From NCBI GenBank assembly GCA_902702965.1, contig CACRXP010000011.1:1324356-1388355 (forward strand): DNA of 64,000 nucleotides. Reading direction: 5' to 3'. How positions within the stretch are numbered: position 1 is the stretch's first letter; each line of letters begins with the position of its first letter. The DNA is from Spirometra erinaceieuropaei (lineage: Eukaryota > Platyhelminthes > Cestoda > Diphyllobothriidea > Diphyllobothriidae). The translations under genes were made by a program, and so were the position numbers. This document shows, one piece after another, positions 22,501-37,500 of this stretch. Below the pieces are notes generated by a model, which saw only the letters and a program-made list of their open reading frames with translations, had not been told where the DNA came from and ran no database searches.

Positions 22501-25500
22501 TTGACACGCGAAATAGCTTTCTGTTACGGAAGTGGCTGAGGGCCGCTGTTGCCTTTGAATAAGTTTGACAAGTGAGATGTTTTACTACTAGCTTACTGTC
22601 TCATCTGCGAAATGTTAATTCGAACAGAACGAAGGTGGCGAAGTATGCAGGCTTTAATGATGTCACTCATTTAATGACCTATTTAGTCGTCTGCAGTCAT
22701 TGGATAATCACAAACTATCAGTTCGGTAGTAGAACAGCCCAGGGTACCTAAACGGAACATGTACATAAATAGTAAGGAATTTTGTTTGGACATGCGGGTA
22801 GGCCTAGTTCGAAAGGTGGGAAGGGCTGATAGGGGGAGGGAGTTTTGATTACAACGGAGACTAGTCAAGCGTGGCGGGGGCTACATGAGATGAAACATTA
22901 GCCAATCACGTTGGAACTGGGGAAACAAGACGGAACGGAGTTATTTCTCTTACTGACTCTTAAATGGAGTGTGACTGAGTCAAGTGGTCCAACTGTTTAC
23001 ACAGTTCTGCTTTCTTCCGTATTGCTGCGGCCTCTGAATAGCGCAGGAGGCTTCCAGCCCTCGCCTGAATTAGAACCTTGGACGCTGCTGTTGTGCGGTT
23101 GAGTTCCTTTGCGTTGTGTTTTCTATTCCTTGCTCAATTTCGGTATATGTATAACCAATCGAGTTACCAACCACCTTTGCATGCACTAGGTATATTTGAA
23201 TCTGCAATTACCTGTCAATTCATAGGTACAGTGTGATTTAACGTGCATAGGCAAGGAATCCTGAATTGGCCTCATTAGAATAGTTGTTGTGGCGCTTAGG
23301 AGCGACAAGTTAAAGACGGTGATGACCCTTCAGTCGTGTGCCAGAGCCATCACTTTATTATGTTTGATGTAGTGTCGCCCTTGAAAGGGAAGTGGATACT
23401 AATAGGCTTTTTGTCGTGGACATCTCTGATGGAATTTCCGCTCCAGGATGGAGATATTTATCGGCAAATTTCTCCGGACACCCACTCCTACAAAATAGAA
23501 CTTTGACGAAATTTCTCTCGCAATCGATTGTTTTTAGAAAGCAAATTATAGTAGCTCGACTGAACAGTTTACGCGCTTTTCCACACAGGCGGTGACAATG
23601 TTTTTTTTTTTTTACCAAAAAGTGTTCACATTTCCGGCTAAGTTCGACTCGGCCGTCCGCTACTTGCACTGCCGTAGTGTGTTTGTATGCACCAGAAGTT
23701 TAAACTTCCGAAAACCTACTCAATGCAGTCCATAATTTACGTTACGTTATAAATAAGCTTGTTTGTCCTCCATTCTTCCGCAATATATATTCGATGTTTT
23801 TCTTTTCGATGTAACTTCTTTCGTAAACCCGAGAACAACCATTTTTCCACCCCTTACATAACAGTCGTTACCATCGGCCGAGATTAGTTTTCCCATTCCG
23901 AAGAAGCATCTTGTCAATTCATGGAACGAGGCGTGTTACGTAGGTTTTGCGTCAGCCATGGAATGAAGTAGAGGTCGCATTGCCCAGCGTAGTCCCGCTT
24001 TCAGCAACCTTCCTGTCCAAAACGTTATTTTCTCACCAAACTGTCCTTTATGTTCTTTAACCAAAAGTGGAACTGGGAACCAGTGCGCACACACGCCCTT
24101 CAAATCGACCAAGTTCGATTCTCTTATCCTCATCCGCACCCCGCCCTTAGACTAGGCAGTCAGCTCCCAAGGCGGAATTACTTCCTGGTGAATTTACACC
24201 TCACAAAGGATAGAATAATATCTTGCCTCGCAACCGGTTCGGTAACAGTTCCACCGTCGTTACTTACGATTTCCATTGTATGTCCCACAGCATCGTAGGC
24301 GGAGGGTTGGTGGCTTGCGCGTGAATTAGTTTGTAGTGATGGTGGACTTGCATTGCATCTATCGCACTTTCTCATTCCCCATCCATCTGAGCCCGATTTC
24401 AAGAAGACCGGTGGCAGGATCAGTCGCAGTGGCCAAAAAATCGAAACAGTGCATCTGCGCATGCCACACATTTGATCCGCGCACGATAAACCAGTTGTCA
24501 CGAAGACAACGAAGGAACGGCTTGGATTCCTACTGAGTGAGGGTACCATAAAGACCACATTTAAAAGGGGCTATTGCAACGTGACCTTGCGTTCTAAGAG
24601 GAGGACCAAGTTATGTCATCAGTTGGCAACCTTCTAAGCCACGGCTTCAACCACACCGTGATAGTTTAGAAGTGTGTCAGATCGTTTGTAGTGAGGAATA
24701 TGCGCCGGGCGCCATGGAGACGGAGTCCCCGGAGTCAATCTACCTCCCATCTGCCGTGCATCGGTCCATCGTCCGAGCAGGTCAGCCATCTGATCTATGG
24801 ATTGGGCGCAGTGGCCGATAGAACCAGAGGACCCCTCTTCGCATGCCACACATGACCTGTCCCCGCACAACATTCCAGGATTTCACACAATGGGTGTGAG
24901 CTGCTCAGATCTCATGCGTTAGAGTAGCATATAAGACCACATGGAGGAGACGAGGCGGTTCGCTAATGTGACGCTGGTCGCCGAATTATGGATGGACAGA
25001 CAACAGTGAGATCCTGCATATCCTAAATTCCTCTTCGATAATTTACTTCTCGGATAAAATTGGATGAAATTGTCGACTATTCGACTATTGTATTCTGTAC
25101 TTTCGTTTTTCGGCGCGCTGCATGACTTATGGAGTTGTTTAAGGGGTGTGAAATGAGTCGGATCGCCACCCTTGCTTACTGTTATTTTTTCTTTGGGTAG
25201 CTGAACTGATTAAGCAGCTATTGATGCGCATGCTGCGAATCCATAAACTATAAAACATTTTTTGAGGACCCTTTCGAAACGCGTGCTCTAATTTTTGACG
25301 TGAGATGAACATTACAGAATCCAAAACCGTAAAGGAGCGCTGAGGGCGGGCGCAGCCATATTTTCTGTCAGTGCTGACGTTTGCGGTTTTTCGATTGTCC
25401 CCATCAGTGAATGTTATCGGCCGCCAAAGCTGCTTGGTGAAGTTCGCACTCTATGCCTTGCTTCGTCAAAGGTGGCGCTCGCGAATATTGGCAGACGCCA

Positions 25501-28500
25501 ACATTCCTTAGCGCCGTCTCCACTTGTCTGAACCTCACATTCGCTCCTTCGCCTCCGTACACCTGTGAATTTTAATGTGCAGCCATGTCTTATGTCAACC
25601 GGTAAATCGCCTCGAGTTTTAATTGTTTACCCTTTCCATTTCGTAGGGATTCTCGAAAAGGAGCAGGAACAGCTCGTTGTCTACGGGTCCATTGACTTTG
25701 GCAAAACTGTGGTGGACGATGCCCGATACCACGAACTCTTGGGTAAAACTGCCAAGAACCTGCGAATTCGACCTCATTAGTACGTATCCATGTTCCCCCT
25801 TTTGACCTCGGGTCCTTGCTTTTGGTGAAGACCTGAGCCTGTGTCTTTGTCGTTCCGTTTGAAAGACTAAATTGCATATTTCACGCGTAGATGAATGAAT
25901 ACCATTGTTGACTGTGAGCTGTGCAACTAGACTCGCATTTAAGATGCCGGACCGTTTTCGGGCGTCAACGCCTCCAGACTGGCATTCACGCGCGGAAGAT
26001 TACGTTAGGAGGACGGATTTTTACGCTTCTTGGGTCGTGTTCTCTGTGTGAGCTCACAGTTACTGACTTGTGTACGAGAAACTTGCCATTGTAGCCTCAC
26101 TTATCCTTTGCACATCCTTTTTCATGCGCATAGGTAGCATAGGGTGGGACATTTTATAGGGCGAGCAGGCGAGCATGCATGGGCCACTTTTCTGATGTCG
26201 TGAAGTTGATATCCTTCAATCCTGCCGGTCTACTCGATCTTGCGAGTGAAGAACGGACTTGGAGGCATTTTTGTGCAGACTGCAGACAGTCGTTGCAGGC
26301 CAAAGTTGTTCAGTTACCAGTCACCTTCGACCGCAGGTGCGTTTGCTCCAAAGCCTACAGGAAACACTTATTTTTGGCATCGACATCCGAGAAAAAGACT
26401 GTACTGCAAATAGTTACGTAAGGATTATCTAGTACGAGAACCAATTTGGCTTACGTCCTGCTCTTTGCCGATCCCGCCATCGAATACTCTGCCCGCACGC
26501 TTATCAGCCGTGATGACAAGCGTTCTCTATGTGCCGGGGGCTAACTTAATTTTTTGAGCTCGCTTGTATTAGACGCCTGGACTGAGTTTTGAGCATGCTT
26601 AAAAGCTGTGTGTGAGGTTGAACTGTTACATCTAAAGGCACAAACCAGATGACCAGATTCCGACTTTAACAAAACATCGTCTTAGTCTGCCAATCAACAA
26701 GATTAGACGAAGGCCATACACAACACCGTGCACTTGTAAAGACATTTAGCGAACTTGGTTCAGCCGACAGCATATTTCAGGGTGGTCGCATCCTATTGCA
26801 GTTGATCGGCGCAGGCTGCAGAGTGCAGTTGACAGGTATACTTCACATCTACCTGTTTCATCATTGCACATCGTGGTCCACACGCCACATGGAAACTGAA
26901 GTCAGAAACTGCCTATCAGACTGTGTTGATTGTTAGTTTTTATACTCCTTTCTACCGACCATAATTTGTTTCTTCTTGTCCACTTTAGTGTTGTAGACCA
27001 GTCTGGCAAGGAAATCGAACTTCTTTCCTCCGTCGATTGCAAGGGTATCATCGGTAATGACAACCGGGCATATATCCTCGACCTCCTCCACACCTTCCCT
27101 CCAGACGTCAATTACCTGGGCGGTGCGCCCGCAAACATCCGCCCCGTCCTCAGTCCGGCTATGACTGCGCTGGGCTACCCCTACACCCACAGGCACCTTC
27201 TGCCTAGCCTCCGCCAGGAACTTCTCGACGCCTTCTGCGAGTGAGTAGACCTTCCTGACTCAACAGGGAGACTTCGTGACACACTATACCACCACCCTTG
27301 GACGCTCGTTTCATTGTTAACTCGATGCTCTTAGGTTTACGACAGGCGTCAAAGTTCTTTGTGTGTTTTAAGCTGGAATGGTTTACTTGAGTATGACGGC
27401 AGCACGGGTTAGCGTGAGGCATGATTCCGAGTCTCTTCTTGTACAGTAATATGTTGACTGTCAGCGTAAAATCCTCCCAACCAGTTATGCGAGTCGTGCG
27501 CAGGGAAGAAAAATACTCGAGAGGTGTGTGTTTCTTTCGTCGGCTCTCGATGTTTGTGTAAATTTAATTACACTTCATGGAGGAAATGCGTAGAATTCTC
27601 ATCTGTGGAATTCACCTCTAGCTGAAGTCCACTTAAGCACTCTTGCGGCTGTGCTCCAAAAATCATCAGGTTTTGCCGTGCAGAGAGCACTATATCTTAG
27701 TGCAAGTTTTTGATTTTCGGGTCAGCACGAAGGCAGGCAGTCCTCGCACCATCAGCTAGTCGAAAAAATCGTCCGAGATCCGGTTTTTGTTGTGACAACC
27801 GCTCTGACCTCGTACATTCCGTGAGATGCCTTATGAAATACCGCTTCACTTCGAACTCATTGCTTTCAACCGAAACTCCTTCCGGGGACGACTTTCGTTA
27901 GCGAAAACTGGACGGAAGCCCATGAGAAGGGGAATCTTTGCAATGGTTGACATTTTATTCTTTGCATATGCCTTTGACGAAACGACCGCAGAAATTTGCC
28001 CGGAATCGTTTTTGATACTCATGTGCAGGAGAGAGATGGCCTGACTGGTGTATTGTTGCCTTTCGAGTTCCGAGTCGCCAGTGTCCGGTGTGTCCAGCGG
28101 GTGTGTTCGAAACAGGCTTTCATGATTAAGTTGTTTAGCAATGCAACTTTGCATCACGAAGTCGTAGTCCTTATCATAGGCGCCGTAGGCTCACCACTTC
28201 CCCCACCCTGACATCCCGCATCTCCGAAATCTCAGGGTCTCACTGGAAAACCCGCGACCCAATATGGTCCGTGTGTTTTAGGATTTGCAGCTTGCTTTTG
28301 TTGATTTAAAAGTGTTTTTTTCTAAGATCCTATTGCCGGGCATTCAGAAGTTTCAATAAAACTGCGTCGGATTAATTTCACTATTAATGGGCTTTGATTG
28401 ATAAGGACTGTTTAAGGTAACCACAATTTTTTTTCTGCCCCACCCTAGATCACGGCACGACACGTTCCTTCGTACGGCTGCCCGCGAGCTCCAAACTTTG

Positions 28501-31500
28501 AGGGCCTCCAAAGCAAACTCCGTAAAGGTGCGTTTGGCGAATATTTGGCTACATATTTGCATTAGCAGTTGAAGATCCGGGGCTTGAACGCCTGACGTCG
28601 CATTAGTGGGTCGGCCTCTGAAATAATTGTCCCACACTTTAATACTACTGTAAAATTGTTCGGGTGTGACGGCACGCCTGGGGGCGGCTCAGGCAGCGCC
28701 AACAACCTGCGCCCTCTCCCACATGCGGTCTTCCTGACTATGCCTTGGCAGCGAGCCCAGTCGGGGGAGAAGGGAAGAGTGCGGTAAATGCGACGCTATT
28801 CTACTATCAATATGAACTAATTCACGCGCAAGTCACCGTGCCTGCTTTCAGCCTGCTGTGGAGCACACGGTGGACATTGTCGGAATCGACGGTCGAACTG
28901 TCACGGTTAGATTGTGACATTTGAATTACGCACAATCCGTTTGATTGGGCTTTGGGACTCACTTGACAGCATCCACTCCGACACTCGGTAACAACATTCC
29001 GCCTATATCATGCGCCGCTGTGCGGCTGCTGGTTGGGCTTGAGAGAGAGCCCGTAAGGCACAACGGAACGAGTGAGTTCCGTATGAACGATCGGTGAGCG
29101 CTCCTCTACCATAGCATCCACTCCTTCCATCAGCATTCTTTCACAGCACCTATTTAAGTCGGCATTTCACTCGGGACTCTGATAAAGCCTTACCTCCAGC
29201 TGTCATAAGTTTTTTTGCATTAAGACGATTTACTGAGAAAATTTTTCGTGATCGCAGATCACACTAATACTTCCCATAGATGCTTTCCTACAACCCGCAT
29301 GTCGTGTCCGACGGGGACTTCCACTATGCCAGGGGAACAATGGTGATTTACATATGAAATTGGCAATGATATGAAACCTTTGCACGGTATCTATCAGGCT
29401 CTGCACGCTCAAAATGCTTTACTAGCAAAGCCATTCTTTTATGAGTGCTTTCCACTGTCGCTTTTCATTGCGTTCATTGAGTCGAAAGCTGATAGCCGAT
29501 ATGCTGCCTGATAGACAGCCCAAAAACTTCTCGGCGGTTGTAATCAAGGCCTACAAACATTGTTTAGTCTCCGAGACGGGGAAGCTCGGTCTTTGTGTTT
29601 GACTAACACCCCTATAACCGGGGGAAGCTAGATCGACTCTGGGGACCCCGTCCCCTTTGCACTTTAGCACATATTCCTCATTATTACCAAAATGACGCGC
29701 TTTCAAACTATCACGTTGCGCTAATAGCCGCGGCTTGGAAGGCCGCCAGCTGACGGGATGGGCCAGTCCCTCAGGACGGGAAGTTGGGCCGCAATGGCTC
29801 CTCGCTGTGGTTTTATGGCGCTTCTATTCAACTGGGCCGCCCTTATGTGTTCTGATACGTACGTGCGGGACCAGGTCGCGTGTGTCACGCGTAAACTGGC
29901 TCTTGACTCTGACAGCGGGCCTGATTGGGTGAGGAATGAGAGTGCGGTAGAAGCAGCGCAAGCCTGCCTTCACTTTAAAATGTCCTGCGTGCAAGTCACC
30001 GCCCCTGCGCCTGCCACACACTACGGGGCACACGGCGGACGTCGCCATTCGCGGCGGCCGCACTGTCATAACCGGATTCTAGGTGTCGGGCAGCTGATTT
30101 ATGTCCGTTCACAGGCCTATGAATTACCTAACCGCTGTTCTCCCACCCATTTTAATCCTTGCTAGCAGACTTGACCTCAATTGTTCTTGTATAATTTTGC
30201 AAGCCTGCGAAGTGCTTAAGTAACAAATTACTGCTGTCTCACAAGTACGGATGTTTCGTACTTTTTGAAACACAAATAATACATATCCAAAGCCGTCTGG
30301 GGCGTAGTTAGCTTACTTTCTCTCTATCGCGTGCACTGTTGTCGTAGGCCGGCAGTTCCCATCGTTGACATGCCGTATAAACCCCTTTACTTCAAAATTT
30401 TGAAAGTTTTATCGTGATCCGGTAGAAACCATTCAGTTCATATTACCTTCTGCAGATTGAGGAAATCCACACCAATGATGGCGAGGAAGCAGCTGTTAAT
30501 GGAGATGCGATCATGCACCATGAATCGAACAACATGCTGCTTCTGAATGCCGATTCTGCAGTCAATTCCGTCCCAAAAATCGTTTTGACCGAAAAAACTA
30601 ACCGAACACTCTCCTCTTCAAATGGCACTGATAATGGGGCGATTTCGGAAGTGAAGAAGGCCGCTGAGGACATACAGCACAGTTAGTTTGTATACATTGG
30701 TTTATGTCCCTCCGACATAAGCGTAACCAGTGACTATCTTTGCGTGTTGTAGAATAATTGCATCTTGTTTCTTCTTTTCTCCATCATACACACTTGTATA
30801 TTTGCCTTTTTTATCCCGTCGATTGTCTAAGACTAACATCACACGCCCACGCTTTCCCACCCATAATTGGGAAGTGGATTTGAGCTCCATGCTTGGAAAT
30901 TATTTCGCCTCATCAGACCATTGAATGATGCTACTGAATTTCCATTATTTGTGCGTTCGCTGGACCAAGTTGGCGCTATGTCACATGTCACCCTCTACAA
31001 TCGCTGCGACGATTCGTCATTAAGTATTTGTCCTATTGAAGTTTCTAGTCTATTCCAGTTTACGCTGGTAGGCGAAAGCTGGTCAGGTCATGCTCAATTA
31101 TTCTCCCATTTTCCGCTGACCGTCTCTGCTCACAAGCGTGGAACTGATTGTCGCATTTCTCCTTTTTTAAAAACTGCTCTATAAGCCATCTAAGTGCGCA
31201 CTTATGACGAATTTTTCCGCCTCTAGTGGAATCCGAAACGACTGAGGCGATTGGACGCTCCGCCAAGGCTCTGGGCTCTCTCTCAGACACACATTTTGAG
31301 ATCGCCTTCAACCCAGATGTATACCAGTCATCTATCACCTTCGCCAAGTCTGAGGTTAGTTGCTTCACAACTCATTGTTTCCCGTTTCTGGAATTTATTA
31401 ATCAGTGCCGCAGCCGTGATCGTACCTAAGCTGCCCAGCCACACGTGACAGTCTGCAGCAGCAGATCTAGAGCTCGACTCACTCGTCCGGCGACGGAGGC

Positions 31501-34500
31501 CGAACACAGAAGGTCTATGTCTCAGCGAAATGTGTCGAGCCAGACTCGGAGTTGACCTCCAGGTGGGCAGCGGTGCCGGATCGAGAGCAGGAACACGTAG
31601 CTCATGAGATGGACGACGAAGAACGTGCCCAAACCACCTCAGCCGTCTTTCTTGAATGACCTGATATATCCTCGCCATGTTGTCACAGTGAGTGCGGACT
31701 ATCTCATTCGAAACCAGGTCAGTGTACTTGGCTCGAAGGATGATTCTCAGGCAGTGGTAGTCAAACACCTCCAGTTTTTGTCCATTTTACGTGCACAACT
31801 CAGCATTCACAGTCGTATAGGAGAACTGACTCGACAAGTGCCTGATGTATGCGCATCTTTGTGGCTATGGAGATATCGTGTCGAGTTCATAGACGTTTTC
31901 TAGGCACTGTGAAAGCCCCACAAGCAGCATTTATTCGGGTGACGATATCGTCCTTACTCTGTCCATTCAGCAGTAACCTTGTCCCAAGGTACTTGAAGCT
32001 GTCTACTCCAAGTTGACAGCTGTTCTGAGGTGCTTTTTCGTTGCCAGAGATATCACTCGAGAACGGCGTTTATGGATAAGCCGGTCCATCTAACAGCTTC
32101 ATTTACCCGCGGCACAGCTTGTAGACCGCCAACTCTTAGGGCTGGCACAACGGTGTCACCAGCGTAATCAAGATCAGTTAGCCGGCACCCGAGTGCAAAG
32201 TAAACACCAATAAAAGGGTGTAGGGGCTTCCGAGAGTCAAGTCAATGGCGTAGTTTGTTGAAATGGGTCGCAGAATACAGCCGGGTCAGGCCTAATATCG
32301 GATGCTGGGATCACATGAAACTGCATAGGCTGGAGAGAGATAAAACTTTGCTGCAGAGACAGGGGGTAATTGGATGGTAATCGAGATTGATAGTGTTCGC
32401 GTCAGCTCACGACCTTGGCCGAGTTGTCAGCAATAATACTGCCATTCACATCGCAAACAGAGTTACTCTGTGCTGTTGGTTTACCACTAATTTAACGAAT
32501 AATCCGATAAAGTTTCGACCTATCACTGACGTTTGAGGCCTGTACCACGGGTTCGCTATTTCGACCCAGTAGTTTTTGCGGTCGTCCATAACGGCCTTCT
32601 GTCGCTTTCGGGGTTGGCGGACAGTAATCGTTGTGGGACCCAGTTCGAGCCTTCTGAGCAGATCACTGCAGATTCATCCGCGTGATCAGTCACTGCAACG
32701 CCGCTGAATTTTCTCAGCTGCTTCATAAACTGGTGACTTCGACCCTCTCTTTTGACTCACGTCACAGAGCGAGAACGAATTTCTGAAATCAGGGCTTTGG
32801 CTGTTCTGGTTTGTCGTGGTTTGGCGGCATAAGGACGTTTTGCACGTGAAAACTTTGGTGCAGGTGAGAGGTGAACTTTCCGGTATTGTAAGAAGGAGGA
32901 TATGACCCGTGAGCATTACCAGTCTTAGCGTCACACAACAATCTATCATGAAGTCAGCCGCAGAATCTTGAACCAACTAGAATGTAGCCAGTATTACTGG
33001 TTGTGCGGCCGTCGTTTGAATACCAGGTCAGCAAATGTTTATGGCAGTGCCGGAAACACGTGCCAGTGACACACAGGCGGTTCTGGTCAACACGATTAAT
33101 TCTCTCACCATCGTCGCCTCGAAAGCCGCCTAAAGAGGTCAATAAGGTGACCGAAGAGTTGCCGGTTCAGTCCTTCGACTAACTGTTACATCTACAAGTA
33201 GGTTTTCTTATCATACTGACCGACAAAAATGTTCGTAAAGTGACCTTAAATATCACATTAGCCATCCTGCCATTGACTGGTTCCCGCCCGAAACAATGCA
33301 TGGCTCGCTTCTCACCAGAAGACGATCGTCACACCGCGTCTACCAGCAGGATCCCATGAGCCGCCATGGTATAGGGTGAAGTTGAAGCTTTTTCCGGAAT
33401 ATTGATTTCCCGAGGGTCTGAGTCGGTGATTCAGACTTCAGACAGACAGCTAACAGCCACTTTGCACTGCTGAGGACTTTTCGCTGTCAGAAGTTAGTTA
33501 GCAGGGTCCCGAAACGTCCGCACATTCCAGCACACAATGCTTCGAGTCCGTTACCGAGTGAGTAGTCCAACCCGCATACCATTGGATGCGGAGCGCGTCG
33601 TTTCCTGCGGACACTAGCCTGAGTCCTGCCGTAGAGCACAGGAGCCTTGTTCAGCATTGGACCGAACCCTGTTGGCCCGACTTCTTTGGGTTTCAAGGGC
33701 AAAACTAGTTCGAGACTTCAGATGGATTCGGGCGTACGGCTTACCTCACACAAAGGCTTCGCCTACTTGTTTCACAATTTAGCAGTTCTCTCGTTCAGGC
33801 CTCACACATTCACCAGCGTTAGGAATATGCACCGGTTTCTTTTGTGCTTCAGTGGGTTTATAAAGGAAAACCCTAGGAGCTAAGATTATGCACAGTTTCC
33901 GACCTACATGTACCTCAGCGGACTACTGGGTTGTACAATTAAAAGCACTCCACACACGGATAAATATATACATGAGAATTTCCTTCGAAAGCGTACTGGG
34001 GAGTCGTTGTAACCTGGCTCGGTCTTCTGAACCAAGTTACTTCTGCTCATGAATTTCGGAGGTGCCGTGAGTTAAACGAATATGAATTGTTGATTGCCAC
34101 GAGGACTTGCGAAATATTGGTCTTCACCTATCCCTATTTGCCACTTATTTCAATTTCAGGGCTAGGTCACGACATAGAAGAAAGCCTGTCCAGTGTACGC
34201 GTGTCCCAACCATTTGGTGGTCTCAGTCTAACCAGATTTCATTAAAATACTTACATTTTTTACGGTATCGAAGCCCTGCTACGCAGGTCTGACGCCCTGT
34301 CACCGTCGACATTAGTGGCCTCAGAGGACAAGCCCCATGTCACGCATGCGACATGCGTCTAGGTAAAGGCTTTGGGTTCCGTCAGCGACTGTGTACAGCC
34401 CCACCTATCCTTGACCCGACCATCGGTTGGGCTTATAAATTAGGAAGGAGACCAATAAAAGGGAAGGGGAGAGATCAGTCCTCACAATGGACAGTCGAAG

Positions 34501-37500
34501 GGCGCTAAAAGTCGTAGCTTGGAAGGCTGCCAACTGACGACAAAAGTCTGTTCCGCGGATACGATGGCCTGGCAGCTGTGGCTCCTTATTGTAGATTTTA
34601 TCGCAACTCCCCAATGGGAAATCCGAAACCCTTCTGTCGAAGTCCAATTTGTTGTGTGTTGCCTGCACAAATGTTGGTTTGATCCCGTTGGCTTTGCTTC
34701 CCCATTCCAAAGGCCAAAACACACTGAAAATTGCTCGATTATTTACAGCAGAGCCAGGGTGGTACCTATCATGAGATTTTCATTGTTCTTTTCCCGATTG
34801 TCGACGGTGAGGTTGCCATCTTCGTGCAATCGATCCTGACTTTACTTCATGCATTCCCTGGTGGGGGGGGGGTCGTTGGGTTCCGCCATCCCCCTATCAC
34901 GGACCTTGATGATTGTCGGGCTGTTTCGGACCGCCATAGTCGAAAGGTGACGATAGATTTACCTAGACAGAAAGTTTGTTTGAATGATACCTCAGAAGCT
35001 TTTTAGAAGTCGACTCGGAGTCTCGAGTCAACAGACTACACTTTTACAATTCTAACACTGTTTAGTTTTTGTCTCGTGCTTTGTCGGCTGAACACAAATA
35101 ACTGCGCATCCCCTCTCCTCCCTAGGAGATCGCCGTCAAGAAGGATGAGAAGCTGGTGTGCGAAGTCTGCGAGTTCCTTGTCCTCACCCAAATCCCGGCC
35201 TTTATTCAGGACTGCCTGGCCTTCACGGTTATGCCACAGGACGGACGCGCCCTTGTTGAAACACTTCACCAGAGGTAAACTAGGTGGTTTTCCTTTTCTC
35301 CTTCCAGTACTGGTTTTGTGTGCGCTTGTGTTCAGTTGGCCAGTAGTGCTCGTTAATAATTCATTTAATGGACCCTCTGGACCTGAAATTCCCCCGTTGA
35401 GAAGCCCCTCTGATTGTGCTGCTTACAGCATAATACGCGATTGTCATTGTATTTCGTGGCTGACCCTCCATAGTGGAAAGATCCATTGACATAGACCTTG
35501 ATCGAGACCCAATTGTTTTGTTTTTACCTTCTCATGGGGATTCAGTCTAAAATCCACAACAGCTTCCGGCGTTTCTTATCCGAGCCGACAACATTCGTAA
35601 TCCGATTTATATGATAAAAGCAAGGCTATAGAAACAAACATTCGATGGAAGGAGGCGAATTAAAAGGACCTTTGATTGTTTTTCATCCCTTGAGTAATGT
35701 AGGCGTCTTGACACATTTTGTGCACTTATTTTCCGTCGAGTCACACATACATTTGAAGACCCACTGCCTTTCTATGTCACTGGTAAATAACTTCAAGGCT
35801 TTCGTTACTGTGTTTATGGAAAGCTACCACTATGCAACCAAAGGTAGCCGTGTCCAAAAGTGCATAGAGGACACGAGAAAGTCTCGAAACCTCCCGGGAA
35901 TTCTGCTATCTGAGACTAACCTACAACCACACTGACTTATTTGTGCTGTTGAAGAATAATGAGTGGAAGTTGTTTTTTTACGTGGGGCGACAAATCACGA
36001 TAAATCAACACTCTCTTACTTCTATTTCGTCGTCTGTTTTTTGTCTCTCAGGGGTATCAACGTGCGCTATCTTAATCGTGTAATAGAAGCTCTCGCGGAG
36101 AAGTCAAATCTTGCCTACCTCCACGTAAGTTGCCTGGCTTTCCTAAAATTGTTTCGTCTGGGCACGGCATTTTTATCGCCGTCAACTTCCTGGTTATGTC
36201 GTAACAACCTTGGATATACCTACGTGACCTACACTTGGTACACGAATATCAGCATCCCCATTACCGTCAACTAACTTCCATCTTCCACTTGTTTTGCTTG
36301 TCTGCAATATCTGCCCATTAAAAGTAAAGTGCTGTTAAGAGGACCCACAACGTAAGCATTGCCCTGACTTTTCGCAGCGTCTGGCCGTCTCAGAAGTGCT
36401 TATCCGATCAACAAAACATATCTTCAAGACGTACGCTCAAGAGGTGGATCCGATGTTTCTCTCGGCTGCCGTTGCGCATTTTCTCAACTGCTTCCTCACC
36501 ACATGCCCCAACCTCTCGCCCCTGGCTGGCGTAGACGAGGTAAGTTTGTGTGCCTTCAACTTAGTTGATTTCTATTTAGCTGACTACAGTTTGCCACACA
36601 CACAATTGCTCGAGGTATTTGCTCCTGTAACTGCCTGGTTTCCGTGGGCGTGCGCGGCGTCGAATGCCTTTCCGCCTGTTCATCTCTTACCTGGTCATTT
36701 TCGCCGGCGGCCTGGCCCGCGTGCCCTCGACGCGCGCGCGCGCGCGCGCTCATCAGTCCTGACTAAGCAAGTCCACCGTGGTATTGGGCGTGCCCTCTGT
36801 CGTTGTAATGACCTTAGTGGTAGCTTCATATGTCCTGACCGGGTGGATAAAAGAGGACGGTGAGATACGAGAGAAATCTGTTTACTCCACCAACCTGAAT
36901 AACACGACGTTGAACGTGTTAAGATCCACCTTATTCATTCGACTCTAGAACATCCGGGACTCTGGCGCGATACTTCTGGACTGGCTGTTTCCTGCACGAC
37001 AATTCCCTCCTGGGTAAATCCCGAATGTTCGGCCTCCTGCTGGGTGGATGATCTAGCACACGCTGATTGGCTAGCTGGTTTCACGCTCGCATTTTCCAGC
37101 CGGTTTGGTTTGCTGTGTGCCGTGCGTGGCCGCGTTTTCACTTTGCTTTGGCTCGTGCGACATCATTGTGTTTCCTTCTCCACAGCAAGCTTATAACTAT
37201 TCTGGCTGCGAATAAACAACTGTGCCTTACAGCGTGGGGAGCATGGGAACCCAGGCAGCGGAAGCGGTTCTTTTAGCTGTCAAGGTCTTTATTTCCTTCT
37301 GTGGAGAAACTCGGTATTAGTACATCGTCTGTTCAATGAAGGCTCGTTCGGCTTCTTACAGTGTGTCCTAAGGGAGTGAGCAACGAGTCCACCTGCTTGT
37401 CTGTTGGAATTTTTTTCCACATGTCGTTGCCGACTGTTTTCCTTTCCACTTGCCTCCTTGAAAACAGCACTTTGTTTGATATTCAGCTTGTCAGAAAGAG

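Larger units (their letters stand above)
24991..28448. other. clu introns 6 (end), 7 and 8: no further feature
   Basis: Besides exons 7 and 8 this intronic sequence holds nothing I recognise on either strand. Confidence 0.4.

Noticed and set aside
28449..28527. Reading exon 9 in the frame giving an immediate stop
   Set aside because: Only the frame fixed by the phase-2 end of exon 8 is open and gives the expected helix sequence.
29758..30165. 135-codon plus frame in clu intron 9
   Set aside because: It lies in a LINE-C non-coding tail, and equivalent tails do not keep the frame.
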